Shown one piece after another: positions 1 to 12,734 of a stretch of DNA of 64,000 nt. The DNA is from Cafeteria roenbergensis. Taxonomy: Eukaryota; Sar; Bigyra; Bicosoecida; Cafeteriaceae. The notes under the pieces are model-generated. The model ran no database searches. It worked only from the letters and a program-made list of their open reading frames with translations, and was not told where the DNA came from. The translations under genes and the position numbers were made by a program. Position 1 is the first letter of the stretch. The number at the start of each line of letters is the position of its first letter. The DNA lies in contig VLTN01000022.1 of NCBI GenBank assembly GCA_008330645.1, forward strand, positions 186,001 through 250,000, given 5' to 3'.

Positions 1-3000
1 CCCGCGGCAAGCCGCTGGTCCTCCGCCCCGCGGAAGCGAGGGCTCGTCACAGGCGCATGGGCTGTCGCGGCTGAAGATATGCCCTTGGCATCCGCTGCGC
101 GAAGCAGCTGGAGCAGAGCGTCGTCATCGCCAGCAGTGCGAGCACGCATTCGCGGCTCAGCGGCGCCCCTGCTCCCACCCGGCGCACGACTTGCTGCACC
201 AGCCGCAGTGCTGGCGCGACCCCGCGCTCCAGCCCGGGCTGACGACTGCGCCCCCGCTTGTGCTGGTGCACCCCATGCCACCCTGCTTGCGAAGAGGCGG
301 TTGCCACGCGCGGCGCTGGGCTCTGCCGGCATGAGGCCCTTGGCTGCCGCCTTGAGGCGCTGCTGGGCGGCTCGCTGCGAAGCCGTGGCGCGACGGGCCG
401 AATGAGCGCCGCCGCCCGCAGCAGCCTCGTCGTCGGTACGGCGTGGGTCGCCCCCCTTCGGAGACGCCGCCGCCGTCGTCGACGTCGACGCCTCCCCGCC
501 AGCGCTGCCTTCACCACCGGTGCGGCGCCCGGCCTGCCCGTCGGGAGCCGATGAAGCTGTGCGACGCGGCGCGCCCTCGGGCACCCTCGCCCCCCCGTAA
601 GCCGACCGGAGCATCGCTCGTCGGCGCGCGGCCGCGGCCCGTGCCGCTTCTGCTTCCGCCTCAGCGTCCAGCGCCCGCTGTCCGGCGTCGGCTCCTGCCC
701 GGTCCGCCCCGAAGGCCACGGGCGCGGGCGAGGGCTGTCTGATCGGCGACGGCGGAGGGCCCACGGCTGCCAGCGGGCCAGCTGCTTGGGGCTCCCGCAT
801 GGCCTGCGCGACGATTTTCCTCGCAAGGCCCTCGTCCTCCACCGAGCTCAGGGCGGCGTCGAATCGCCTCCGCATCCGGGCAGCCACCCCTGGCACCATG
901 GCCGACGGCATGCTGGCGATGGAGGGCGGCGCTGCTCCCGAGGGCGGCCGCAGCGACCGGACGCCGCGCTCCCGCCGCTGCCGCCGCCTTGCCTCCCCTT
1001 CTTGCAGGAGCTGCTGCTGCGAGGAGCGCTGCTGCGAGTCCAGATTCCCCTGGGGGTTGCCACGCAGGTCAGCCTGCCCTCCGTCGTCTGCCTCGTCCAG
1101 CGAGCCCAGAAGCAGCTGCAGAGCCATCTCAGCGTATCCCGCGTCGCCTGGCCACAGTTTCACCATTCGCTCCCTCCCGTCGGGGTCTGTGGCCATGGCC
1201 ACGACGCACGCGCCCCCCTCCGGCCGATCGTCGTCGTCGTCGTCGTCGTCGTTGTTGTTGTGATCGTCGCCATCGGCGGCGGCGGCGGCGGCACCCTGCA
1301 GGCGCGCCTGGCCCGCACGGTGGGGCTGCTGGTCGCCCCCGTAAAGGGCGCCGCCGTCGCTGCCACCGCGTGGGCCAAGCGATGTCGCGCCGCCCTTCCC
1401 GGGACCGCCCGCCACCCGCAGTGGCGTCCTGTCCGCACCAGTCACGGTCGATGCCCAGTCCAGCCCAGCGCTCGACGCGGGCGACCCGCCCAGCACGGGG
1501 TCGTCCCACGCAGCCGCCCCCTTGCTCTCAGAAACCTCGGCAAGCTCGCTTGCGTGCTGCGCTGACGCACGGCTCTGCCGCGAGGATGCCCCCGCACCGC
1601 GCCGCTGCCCGTCGTCGGCTCGTCCTCCTGACGACGACGAGCCTGCCGCCAGCGCAGAGCTGCCTGCTGTGGCCCCCTCGGCCGCGCGGCGGTTCCGGCC
1701 TCCGGTGCGCACCGTGAGCACATCGGCGTCCTGCTCCGTGGACCGGCCGCCCCACCCGGGCGCTGCCAATGCTGCCTCGGTCAGGTCCCCAGCGTCTGCC
1801 GATCGATCCTCACGAGGCGCCTCCTCCTCCCCAGCCATGGCCCGCAGCGCGCGCTCCACCACGTCGGCTGCGGTGGCTCGCGGCGTTTCGTGCAGCGTGA
1901 CGCGCAGCGCGCGCTGCGAGGGCAGGGACGTCAGAGACGCCAGCAGTGCCGCCCGCATTGCAGTGTGTGAGTCCGGGTCAAGCCCGTCCGCCAGTCCGTG
2001 AGTGCGACGGAGGCACGCCCATGCCGGACAATGCCACCCCGCGTCGTGGTCCGGCGTGGAGACAGCCCGCAGGACGGCGAGGGCAGTGCTCCCAGTGCCG
2101 GTTGTCGACCAGGCCAGGCCCAGCGACGCCGCCGCCCCGCCGTCGCCGTCCCCGGTGCTGCCCTCCGTATCCAGCAGCGACGACGACCCCGCCCTCACCG
2201 CAGCGGCTGCGCCCACGCCCCACGGGATGCCCCGCGCCAGCTGCTGGCCGGCGCTGGCGCTGGAGCTGCCCGCGGACCGGCCCCCATCCGACTCTGCCGA
2301 CGACCCGTGAGACGCAAGACCGCTCCTTCCACCTGGCGCACCCCTGCGCACGACCCCCGCGCCGTTGAACGAGGCCGCGGGGCCCAGTGAGCGCACGATG
2401 CTGCGCCCTCCTCCGCGGCCAAGCACCGCCGCGCCAGCCGACCCAGGACGCCGAGGCGGCTCTGGCCTTCCGTCGGGCCGGCGCGGGGCGGCGCCTGGCA
2501 TGGGGGCGCTCGGTCCGTGGACCCGCTCCACCGCGACGCCGTGGCGCGCACCCGACCCACGGGAGGCCGGGCGACCGCCCAGGCTGCCGGAGCTCCCGCC
2601 GATGCCGCCTGCCGCATTCGCATGTCCGGAGCCCGCTTGTCGGCCGCCGGGAGGGCGCGGGCGAACGGGCTTGCCCGGCGGGCTGCGAGCGGTCCGGCCG
2701 TCGACCACGCCAAGGAGGAGCCGTTTCACGGCGCCACTCCCCACAAGCACGTTGCTGGACCCGCCGTTGACCTCGACCAGCACGCGGGCGAGCGACGGCT
2801 CGGCCACCAGCGGAAAGGCGGTGCCCTCGGAGTCGGTGCACGCGTGGGGCGGGAGGCGGCGAGGCGCGGTGTCGAAGACAAGCGCTGGAGCCGTGGTGGC
2901 GAAGCCGGCTGCCACGCTGGAGCGGGCAGGCTTGGCGGCCCGGCGGGACGACGCCGCAGCCGACGAGCTCGCCTCCGGCCGGGCAAAGTGCCGAGCAGGG

Positions 3001-3405
3001 CTGACCAGGCCAGCCACGGGCGAAGTTCCGCTGCCGCCCCCGCCCCCCCCTGGAGTCTGCGCCGCACCCTGCGACGACCGGCGACGGAACAGTGCTGCGG
3101 CAGAGAAGAGCCCGCCGTCCTCGCCGGCGCCCCCGCCAAGCGACGCCTCGTCGGGAGCGGCTGCTTCGTCGTCGCTGTCTTCGATTGAAGCCTCGGCCGC
3201 ATCTGCGGCATCCAGCGCCAACGCGGAGGCCAACTCCGCAAGCGCCCGCAGGCGCTGCCTGGAGGCGCCTCCCAGACCGCGGTAGCTTGCGAGGCGGCTG
3301 CCGGCCCCGGCCCCACCGCTCGATGCCACGCTGGCCGCCGACCCGCCGCCGCCGTCCCCGCCCAGAGAGCGCGAGCTGGCCGCCCGATCGCGAGAAGCCG
3401 CATTC

Positions 3406-3446
<41 letters not shown>

Positions 3447-6400
3447 CTGTTGCTGCTGCGGAAGCGGCTGCGTCGCCGCCGTGCCGAGCCGCCGCCTGGA
3501 CAAGCTGGGCGAGCCCATCGTGTTGGCGGGCGAGAGCGCGGCACTTGCGCCAGCGGCGCCCTGGCCCCGCGAGGCCTCCAGCTCGTGCACCCTCGCTGCA
3601 AAGTCCGCGGCCGCCCTGGAAATCACGGCCACGCCCCTGGCCCCTCGCACGCTGGCGCCGCCGTGCCGCCTGTGGCTGGGTCCGCCGGCGGTTCTGGCGC
3701 CCGTTGCCAGGTCCTCAACGTCGTGCTGACGCTGGAGCAGAGCCGACAAGGAGGTCGCTGGCAGGGGAGGGAAGGCTGCCGGGCCCGCTGCCCGCGTGAT
3801 GGCGTCCATGTCCTCCGGTGAGCCGAGCGCGCGAAGGAGCTGCGGGATCTGCCCGCCGCCCGCGGAGCCGGGGAGGCTCACGATGGAATCGGCGGCGATC
3901 CCGCGGCCGTGGTGGCGCGGGTTGGTGGCGTGTGGCGGGACCCGCTGAGCCGGGTTGGCCGCGGCCTCGGCCTCTGCCTCCGAGTCGGCGAGCGAGGTGA
4001 GGGTGCCTGCGCCCACCTCCTGGGGCGAGTCGATGACCAGCCATGGCACAGTGCGGCTGACAGGGAGGGACGGCCGGGCGGTGCTCTCGCGACGCTGCGG
4101 TGGCGGGGGAGGCTCGTCCAAGGGGTGGGTGTCCCGGCGCTGGCCACGCTGCACGGGCGCGCCAGGGACCGCGATGGCCGCGGCAGCGGCAGCGGGCCCA
4201 GCCGACAGGCTCGGCCGGAGCGAGCCGTCGCTGCTCACCGCGGGGGGGCCGGACGCAAGGCCCAGCGCCGCAGTGATGACTGGGGGCGGAGACCGCGTGA
4301 TGAGCCCCTCCACAACAAAGTCGGCGAGCCCCGAGGCAGCCATCGCCGCGCCATCTGCGTCCGGGACCGCGCCGTCGGGGGCACCCTGACCGCCGGACGC
4401 GGTGCCGGCGCGGTGGCCGATCGAGTTGCGGCCGCCGGCCGCCAGCTCGCCAGCGTGGGTGGACCTGCTGCCTCTCCTGGGGGCGCCCGGGGCAGGGCCT
4501 CGCCGGCCATCGGCCTCCGCCCTGCCCGAGGCCCCACCGTTCGACACGAGGGAGTGTCCTGGGGCCGCTCCAGCTTCCGCCGCCAGCGCCGCCGCGATCG
4601 CTGCCTTGGACTCGGAGTCGAAGCCCACAGACCAGCGAGTGCCGCGGGCGCCCGTGGAGCGAGCGGCGCGAGCCACCACGCGGTGGGGTAGGGAGGCCAA
4701 GCTTGACCCGATCACGGGCGGGGGCTCGTCGCCATCGGGTCCGCCCAGCCCTGCGCTGCCCGTCCTGCCAGCTGCCTGGTCGATGCTGCTTCGGCCCAGG
4801 CCCAGCGAGGGCGACGCGGCAGTGACCGCTGCAGCCTGCCGCGCCTCTGCCGCTCGCTCGCTCTCCGCCGTCAGCCGCGCCTTGTACGCGTCGGTCAGGC
4901 TCGTTTGCACGGCCTGGGACGCCCCCGGGGCGGGAGGGTCCACGCCGAGCTTCAGCGACGCGCTCACGAAGAGGGCCGGGTGCGGCAAGGACGCCGCGCG
5001 GGAGTTGGGGTGGCAGAGCGCAGCGTCCGAAGGCATGCACCCGAAGCTGGGTGTGGCAGCGTCGGCGTCGCCCTCTGCCATGGCGTCGGCCGGCTCGTCC
5101 CGGTTCGACATCATGGCGAGGAGCGCCGAAACCGCCCCCGCAGCCACAACGTCCTCGCCCTGCTGCATCGCCCGCCCTCCGCCGGCAGGACCGCTTCCCG
5201 ACGCGGCGGTGCCGCTGTCGGAAGCCCTGCTTCGAGAGTTGTGCCGGCCCGAAGGGTCAGCAAGAGGCTGCTTCAGCGCCGCTGACGCGGCGATGGCTGC
5301 AGGCACGGCCTCTGGCGCGCCCGAGGCCGCGACGTCAGCGCCGTCGTCCTTTTCGATGCTGAGCTCGCACAGGCCGCGAAGGCACGCGGTCCGAAGCTCC
5401 CTCCAGCACAGCGGGTCGTCGCTGACCCGAAGAAAGGCCGCAGCGGCGCCAGCCTCCTTCAGCCTGCCGTGCGCCCGGGCGTCCCGCGTGAGGTTGCACA
5501 GCGCCTTGACAGCGTCCGCGCGCCGCAGGAACTGCACCGCAAGCCGGTTCGCGGCCCGTTCCTCCTCGGCCGACCGCTCCGGTGTCGATTCAGCGGCCGC
5601 GGCTGCCGGAAGCGCCGACGATGCAGAGGCCCCCGGGGCGCCGCCCGACGCCCCCCTGCCGGCTCGGGAGGAGCTCCTCACGCTGGCAGAGCTCGAAACC
5701 CCTGCCGCGGGCGTCGCACCCCTCCCCGCCAACCACCCCAACGGCCGCCTCGCGTCCACAGCAGCCGAGCTGCGCGGCGAGACCCTGCCACCGCTGCCCG
5801 TCGCAGAGGAGGCACCATCGGCGCGCCCGCCGTCGGCGGCGAAGAAGAACGCCGACAGACGCCGGCCCCTGGCCTTGAGCGGGGCCCCGTCGCCCGCGAC
5901 CAGGGACCCCGCGGCGCTGAGCGACGAGCCGGGGCGCACCGCGCCGGCGTGCCTAACCGACCGCTGCGGCGACGCGCGCTCGCCGCTGGCGGAGGCTCCG
6001 TCCGACGACACCATCGCCATGTCGCCCATCCCGGCGTGGGCTCCGTTGCCGCGCCCAGCTCCGGCACGGGGCGAGTCCAGGCCCGTCACGACGTCCCCCC
6101 TCAGAATGGCCACGGCGAAGGGCTCGAACACATCGAGCGAGCCGTCCTCTTCGGCGGCAGCCGCGTCCTCGTCCTCCTCGCGGAGGCTTCCGCGCCCAGC
6201 GGACGCGCTCTCTGCAGACGGCATCGCGATGCCGCAGTCTGACGGAACGGCAAGCTCTGCAGGCCGCTTGGCGCCCGACGGGCCCGAGCTGATGCCGCCG
6301 ACTTGGGCAGCAGCGGCCCGCCTCCGCGCCGCGACGGACCACGGCTCGTCCTCCCCCAGGGCCGTCCGCACGAGAATGTCAACCGGGCACACCGCGAACA

Positions 6401-9400
6401 CGCTGTCGGCCGACGCCACCGACTGGGCCGACACGGCTCTGCTGCAGCCAACCGGCGAGCCACCGCCATCGCTCAGCCGCGGCGACGGAGGGCTTGCCGA
6501 CACAGCGGACCCGCGCCGCTGGCGCGGACTGCGCGCGTCCGGAGCGTCGAGCAGGTCCAGCATAACCAGCCGAGCGCCCGAGTGCGCGCTCAAGTTGCGA
6601 GCGGCCGCGGCCGCGCGCGTCCTGGCCCTGGTGCTGGCAGCCTTGCAGTCAAGCAGCCTGGCCGCGGCGCGCACCCCTCCTGCGCGGAGGAGCGCGTTGC
6701 AGAGCGCGTCGTGCCGCGAGAAGGACAGCAGCAGCGCCGCGCACTCGTCGGCCGCCACGCGCAGAACCTCCACGCTCGCCTCCTCCGGGCAGCCCTGGAG
6801 CGCGCTCTCGGCGTCGCTGGCCGAGTCGGCGCTGGACGGCCGGCGCTGCTCTGCCAGAGTCCTCTCGAGGAAGATGTTGAGCGCAGCGCAAATAGTCTCG
6901 CAGGCGGCCACCGCGGCAGCCAAGCACGTGCCCTGGGCGAGCGCCGCCGCGCCTGGCAGGCCCGTGAGCACGCCTCTGGCCGAGAACACGCCGTCGCTAT
7001 CGGCCTCGACCGCGTCGCCGTCCCCGGCCGCGCCGTCCCGACTGCCGTCGCCGCCCTGCTCCAGGCAGGCGGTCACCGACTCCAGCAGCCCTGCGCCCAC
7101 AGGCATGCCCCGCATCCGCGCCCGCGCCACTGCGCGCGCGCGCCGCTCCTCGACGTCAGCTCTGCCCGCCGAGGACAGCGCCACGGCTCTCGTGCCTCGG
7201 CGCGACTGAGCCAAGTTCGCAGCAGCGCCCAGCGCGAGGGCCGCCGTGTCTCCCATCAGGGACTGCTCCTTCGCGCCCCACCCGACCTCCGCTGCGTCGG
7301 ACCGCCCGCTGGCTTCCGTGGCGTCGGCAACGAAGCCCCCTGCGCGCGGGCGCGACGCGCCGTCGTCGTCGTCGCCGCCGCCAGCCGACGCCGAGTCGCT
7401 GCCTTGCTCCACCCCCGACCTGGCCGCAGCCCCGCGCCGGAGCAGCTTGGCAGGCTCTGTGCGCGCCACTCGCCTCAGCAGCGCCGTCAGGGCCGTGACA
7501 CCCCCGTCCGCCACCATCGGGGCCACGAGCGCCCTGGACGACGAGCAGGCGTGGAGGCAGAGGGCGGCAGCGTACGCCTGGCCGGACGTCTGCGCGTCCA
7601 CGGCGAGCCGCGTGAAGACGCGGGCTGCCCCGGCGTTCAGCACGGCTCGCTGCGTCGTTGGCCCCGCTGCCCACAGGAGGTGGCAGAGCCCCATCAGGCT
7701 CAGCGACCGCGCCGGCTCCACGGTCGAGCTGCCTGACCCGAGCCCCACGAAGACGTCGACGGCGCCCCCGTCGATGACCCGTCGGCGCACCACCGAGTCC
7801 GGGCTCGCCGCCAGGTTGCAGAGCCCCAGCGCGCAGGCGCTCTTGAGCTGGCCGAGTCCCGCCGCGCCGTCGCCGCTGGTCTCGGCAAAGGCCCGCGCCT
7901 GCGCCTCCACGTCCTGCCCGGCAGAGCCGGACGACGCCAGCAGCACCAGGGCATCGACGGCTCCCTCCCTCACCAGGGTCTCCTCGTGGCCAGTCTCTCG
8001 CGACACGGCGCCAAGCACCCCAGCGAGCAGCGCGCCCACCTGCGAGTCCTGGCTCGGGTCGCTGGCCGTGGCCAGGTCCAGCATCGCCGCCGACTGCGCG
8101 GCGGCCACGGAGAACCCCGGCATGGAGCGCGACTGGCTCGAGCCGGCCTGGCCCCCTGCCGGGGCCGAGAGGCCTGTCATCCGCGGCTGCGAGCCCCGGC
8201 TCGGCCCTGCAACGCTGGCGCCCACACTGCCCGCGCCGGCCTCGTCCGTCTCGCTCGCATCGGGGTCAGCCGACCGGAGCAGAATCTTGACAACGGCCTT
8301 GAGCGCCCCCTCCTCCACCAGCACGCCGCGGCAGGCCTCCTCGTCGGCCAGCCGGCGCATCGTCAGCGCGCACGCCCGCTGGACCGTCACGAAGGGGGAC
8401 AGGCAGAGTCGCTGCAGCGCCCAGATCACAGCGCTCCGCACAGGGGCAGCGCCAGAAGGCTGCTTGCGCGTCGGGCTCTGGCGCGGGGAGGCGGACTCGG
8501 GCCTGGCGTCGGCGGATTCCGAGAGCGCCTTGGCCGCGGCCTCTGCGATGGCCTTTTGCTCCGCGTCCGCCTGCGTCTGCCCTGCCGCGCGCACCGCAGT
8601 CGCGGCGGCCAGCGGCATCGTGAGCACCTTCCAGCGGGTGCCCGGGTGAGCAAGCAGGTTGTGAAGGCTCAGGACGCACAGCGTCTGGCTGGCGGCGTCG
8701 CGGCAGCGAACCAGCGCCAGCGCAACGAGCGTGCCCACGGCGCCCTGCCCCACCAGCGCCTCGGCCGTGTCCGGCTGGACCGACAAGTTAAAGATGGTTC
8801 CGGCGCACTCGCGGCGCACCGCCGGCCGCGTCGAGGCGGCAAGCGCCATCACCACCGGAATGACCCCCTCCCCGACCAGCTCCTCGCACACGCCCGGCGC
8901 GCTGGAGAGCATGCGCAGGGCGCGCGCCACGTGAAGGTGGATGACCGCTCCCTCCCCTCCGAACTGCGCCAGCGCGCGCAGAGCCCGGAGAATGCCGGCC
9001 CGGAACTGCACGGCTGCCTGCTCTTCCGAGCGCATCACAGCCGAGTCGAGCCTGCCTGCGGCCCGCAGCGACGGCCGCGGCTTCCTGCCCTCTGGAGCAG
9101 CGGGCGGCGCCCCTCTCCCGTGGAAGGGCGCGCCTGGGCCCTGGGCTTCCCCGGCAACGGACGCCGCCTCCTCCGCCTCGGCCTGGGCCTCCCACGCCAT
9201 GTCGGTCGCCAGCAGCGTGAGGCCGACGGCACACTGCTCTCTCGCCCTGCCCGCCAGGGCCTCCAGGCGAAGCTGCTCGGCCACCAGCCTGGGGCTGATG
9301 TCGCCGTCCAGCCCGAGCACGCCAAACTCGGCCTGGCCACGGCCTGACGCGCCGCCAGCGCCCGCGGCGGCGGCAGCGCGGCCGCTAGTTTTGCGGTGCG

Positions 9401-12400
9401 TGCGGGATAGCCCGCCTCCCTCCTCAGCCTCGCGCCGGGCTGCTGCCCCCCTGGCTGCCGGCGAGAGCGAGGACGCCGCTCTCCGCCCCCCCGCAAAGCC
9501 CGCTCCGGCGCTGCTGCGGGAAGCGATTGCCGACGGCGGCCGCACCGGCGAGCCCGCGGGCCGGCCCGGAGGCGACAGAGACGCCGCCCCCGGCACGGGG
9601 CGGCCCCCCCGCCCAGACTCGACTCTTGACGTCGAGCGTCCCCGGACGGGCCCGGCACCCGAGGGCGGCTTCGATCCACCCACACCTCCCCCGCCGCCGC
9701 CTCCGCCGCCGCCGCCGCCGCCATGGGCATCCGCGGGGTGCCGCCCGCGCCCTCCCCGGCTCGCGAGCGAGGCCGCGAAGCCGCGCGAGTCGCGGCCGCT
9801 GCCCGCGTCGGCGCCGGAACGCGCCCCCAGCCCACTAGCGCGCCCACCAGACGAGCCGGCAGCCGCAGCGGGCTTGGTGCCGTCCGAGGAGCCCCGCCCC
9901 GTCAGCTGGGCCTGCGATCCCGCGGCCGTGAGGCCCGGCTGGGCCGGGTGCAGCTGCGTCTGGAGCTGCGCCGCGCCCTCCGCCGCCGCGGGCACGGCCG
10001 CCGCCTCCGTCATGGCCGCCTGCCTGTCGTCCTCCAGGAACTCGGCGTCCCACTGCCGCAGGCGGAGCAGCCGCAGGGAGTACGCGCGGCACACGGCAAG
10101 GCTGCTCATAGGCGCCTTGGCTGCGATGGGAACGAGGCACGGGATTGCGCCCGCCTCGGCAACCAGTCGCCGGGAGCGCTTGTCGGCCGCGACGTTGGCC
10201 AGCACGGCGATGGCGTCGGCCGCCACCACGAGCGGAAGCGGGGGGAGCAGAGGGCCAGGGCTGCCCGGCTGCGGCCCGGATCGGCTCGCTGGGCGCGCTG
10301 CGCCAAACCCGGAGGAGTCCCGCGGCGGCGCCAGCATGCCCGCTGCCGGCGACGCATGCCCAAGCGTGGCCTGCGCTCTCAGTGCCGCGGCCGCCAGGTC
10401 CAGGTCCAGCGACCGCTCGTCGTCGTCGCCGTCGTCGCCGGCGCTACGGGCGCCGAGGCGCTCGGAGTCAGCGCGGGACGACCTGCCGCCCAGCATGGCA
10501 GACCCCGGGGAGGGCGAGAACATGCGCGAAACCGCGCCTTGCAGCCGGATCGCGCTGGGCCGGCGCGACCTCGCCGACGACTTGGGCCGCGCCGGCGGGG
10601 ACGCCGGCCTGCCGCTCCCCATGCTTCCGGAAGCCAGCGACTTGGCGGCCGCCTCGCCGAAGAAGCCTCGTTCGATGAGCAGGAAGGGGTCCGTGTCCCG
10701 GGGGCGCAGCACCCTGATCAGCTGGTCGAGCAGGCCGGGGGTGTTGACGACCAGCAGGCGGGACGCGGCGCTCCCGCTCGTGGCCTCGTCGGTCATGTTC
10801 CGCAGCGCGGCCACGGCAAAGGACGCAGCGCGAGTGGCGTTGCAGAGGAAGGGCGGCGCCGTGGAGCCGTCAGCGAGGTTGCCGGGGGACCGATCTGCCC
10901 GGGCGTGGCACGCCGCGGCGGTTTCGGCCAGCGCCGCGTCCCTCTTGGCGGGCGATGAACCCTGGATTGTATCCAGAGCCAGGCGCAGCACGCGAACGGC
11001 GGCGGCCGCTGCGTCTCCGTGCCTGTGGCCGATGGCACCAGTGCGGAGCACAGGCACGCGCCCGCGCGCCGGCGGCCGCAGGGTTTCCTCGACGCAGCCC
11101 GGCCCGGTGTGGGCCCTGCCCAGCGCCTGGAGCTCCCGGCTCTCCTCCTGGGGCCGCGTGACGGCCGCCCGCGGGTGGGGCAGCACGGCCGAGGGCGCCG
11201 GCCGAGCCGTGATGGCGCGCAAGACGGCGGGGCAGCGCGTCACGTTGTACAGCGCGGCTGCGCCAACCGCAAGCAGCGGGTCCAGGTCGCCGTCGAACTG
11301 CGGCGGGGAGCTGTTCTGGCTGGCCTCATCGGCCGGCTGGGACGACTGCGCTGCGCCGCCTGCCGCACCCACGCCCGAGCCGTGCCTGGCGGGCCTGCTG
11401 CCTCCTGCGCCTCCGTCCCCAGGGACCCTGCCGCTCTGCCCGGCGTCCGGCTCCTCTTCCAGCAACGTCGCCGCGTTCGACGACGTCCCTTGTCCGGCGC
11501 CGAGCCCGGGCACTGCCGGGTCGACGAGAAGGAGGAACCGGAGGAGGGACGCCACCGCGCCGCACCTCCACAGCTCCATCACCGTGGAGTCGGCCGCTCC
11601 CTGCAGCCCGCGCGGGCGCGCGTCGGCGCTCTGCGCTCTGGCATCCACGCCCCGTCCAGCCAGCCCCGCAGCGCCGCCCTTGCCCGGCCCGCCGCGCGGA
11701 ATCCACGACGTCTCCCCCTCGTGGGGGGAGCCGCCCAGCCCGCGGCAGAGCGCTTGCAGCGTGAGGCGGGCCGCTCTGCGGGCCGACCCGTCCCAGCCCA
11801 CTCGTGGGCCGCACCGCTCCAGCAGCAAGGACGCTGCCAGCCCTCCACCGTGGGCCCACGCCACGGGCGCGTCGAGCGACGCGGCGCAGCGGGCCAGCGC
11901 GCCGGCGGCTTTGCGGAGCATCACGCTGTCGCAGAGGCTCCCGTCGGGCTCCTGCATGGTCGCTGCCGCAGCGGCGGAGAGGATGTGCGTCTGCCTCGCG
12001 CCCCGCTGCAGCACGGGCAGAAGGCGCCGCGAGCTGCTCTGCCCCCTTCCTGCGGTCGGAACACTCCTGCCGCTGCGCCCGGCGCTGTGGGTGTGGCGCG
12101 ACCGGCCCGGCCTGGACGCGCTGGAGCTGGAGCTGCCGAGCGCTGGGGGACTGGCCGCCAGCGACGGGTCGCCTGCGAGAGCGGTGGCCACGGTGGGCGT
12201 CACGAAGGGCCTGGATGCCGGCGGCGCGCCCCCCCGAGCGGTCCCGGCGCCCCCGCCCCCGGCGTCGCCATCATCGTCTGAGGGCGCCCCGCCGGCCTCA
12301 CTCATGGACCCGCACGGGTGATCGGCGTGCCCGGCGGCTTCGGCGCCCGACACGATGGCGACGGCGGCCGCGGCCTCGGCCAGCGACCTCCCGCCGTAGC

Positions 12401-12695
12401 TCCGCAGAAAGCGCTGCACCGCCTGGCGCGTGGTGGTGAGACGTGCCATAGCGGCCAGGCTGCGGCGCAAGACGAACGCAGCTCCGAGCACCTGGGACGC
12501 CCCGTTTGCGCCCGGCCGATTGGCCGAGCGGGGCATTCCACGTTCGGGACCCCGCGCGGCAGGCGGCTTCGGGCGCGCCGGGGGCGCGTGCGGGCTGCGC
12601 GGGCCCTCCTCCTCCGACTCCTCGTCGGCGGCCGAAATGGGGCTGTTCTCGTCGTCCCCGCCGCCATCGACCCCGGAATCCGCCCGCGACGGGCT

Positions 12696-12734
<39 letters not shown>

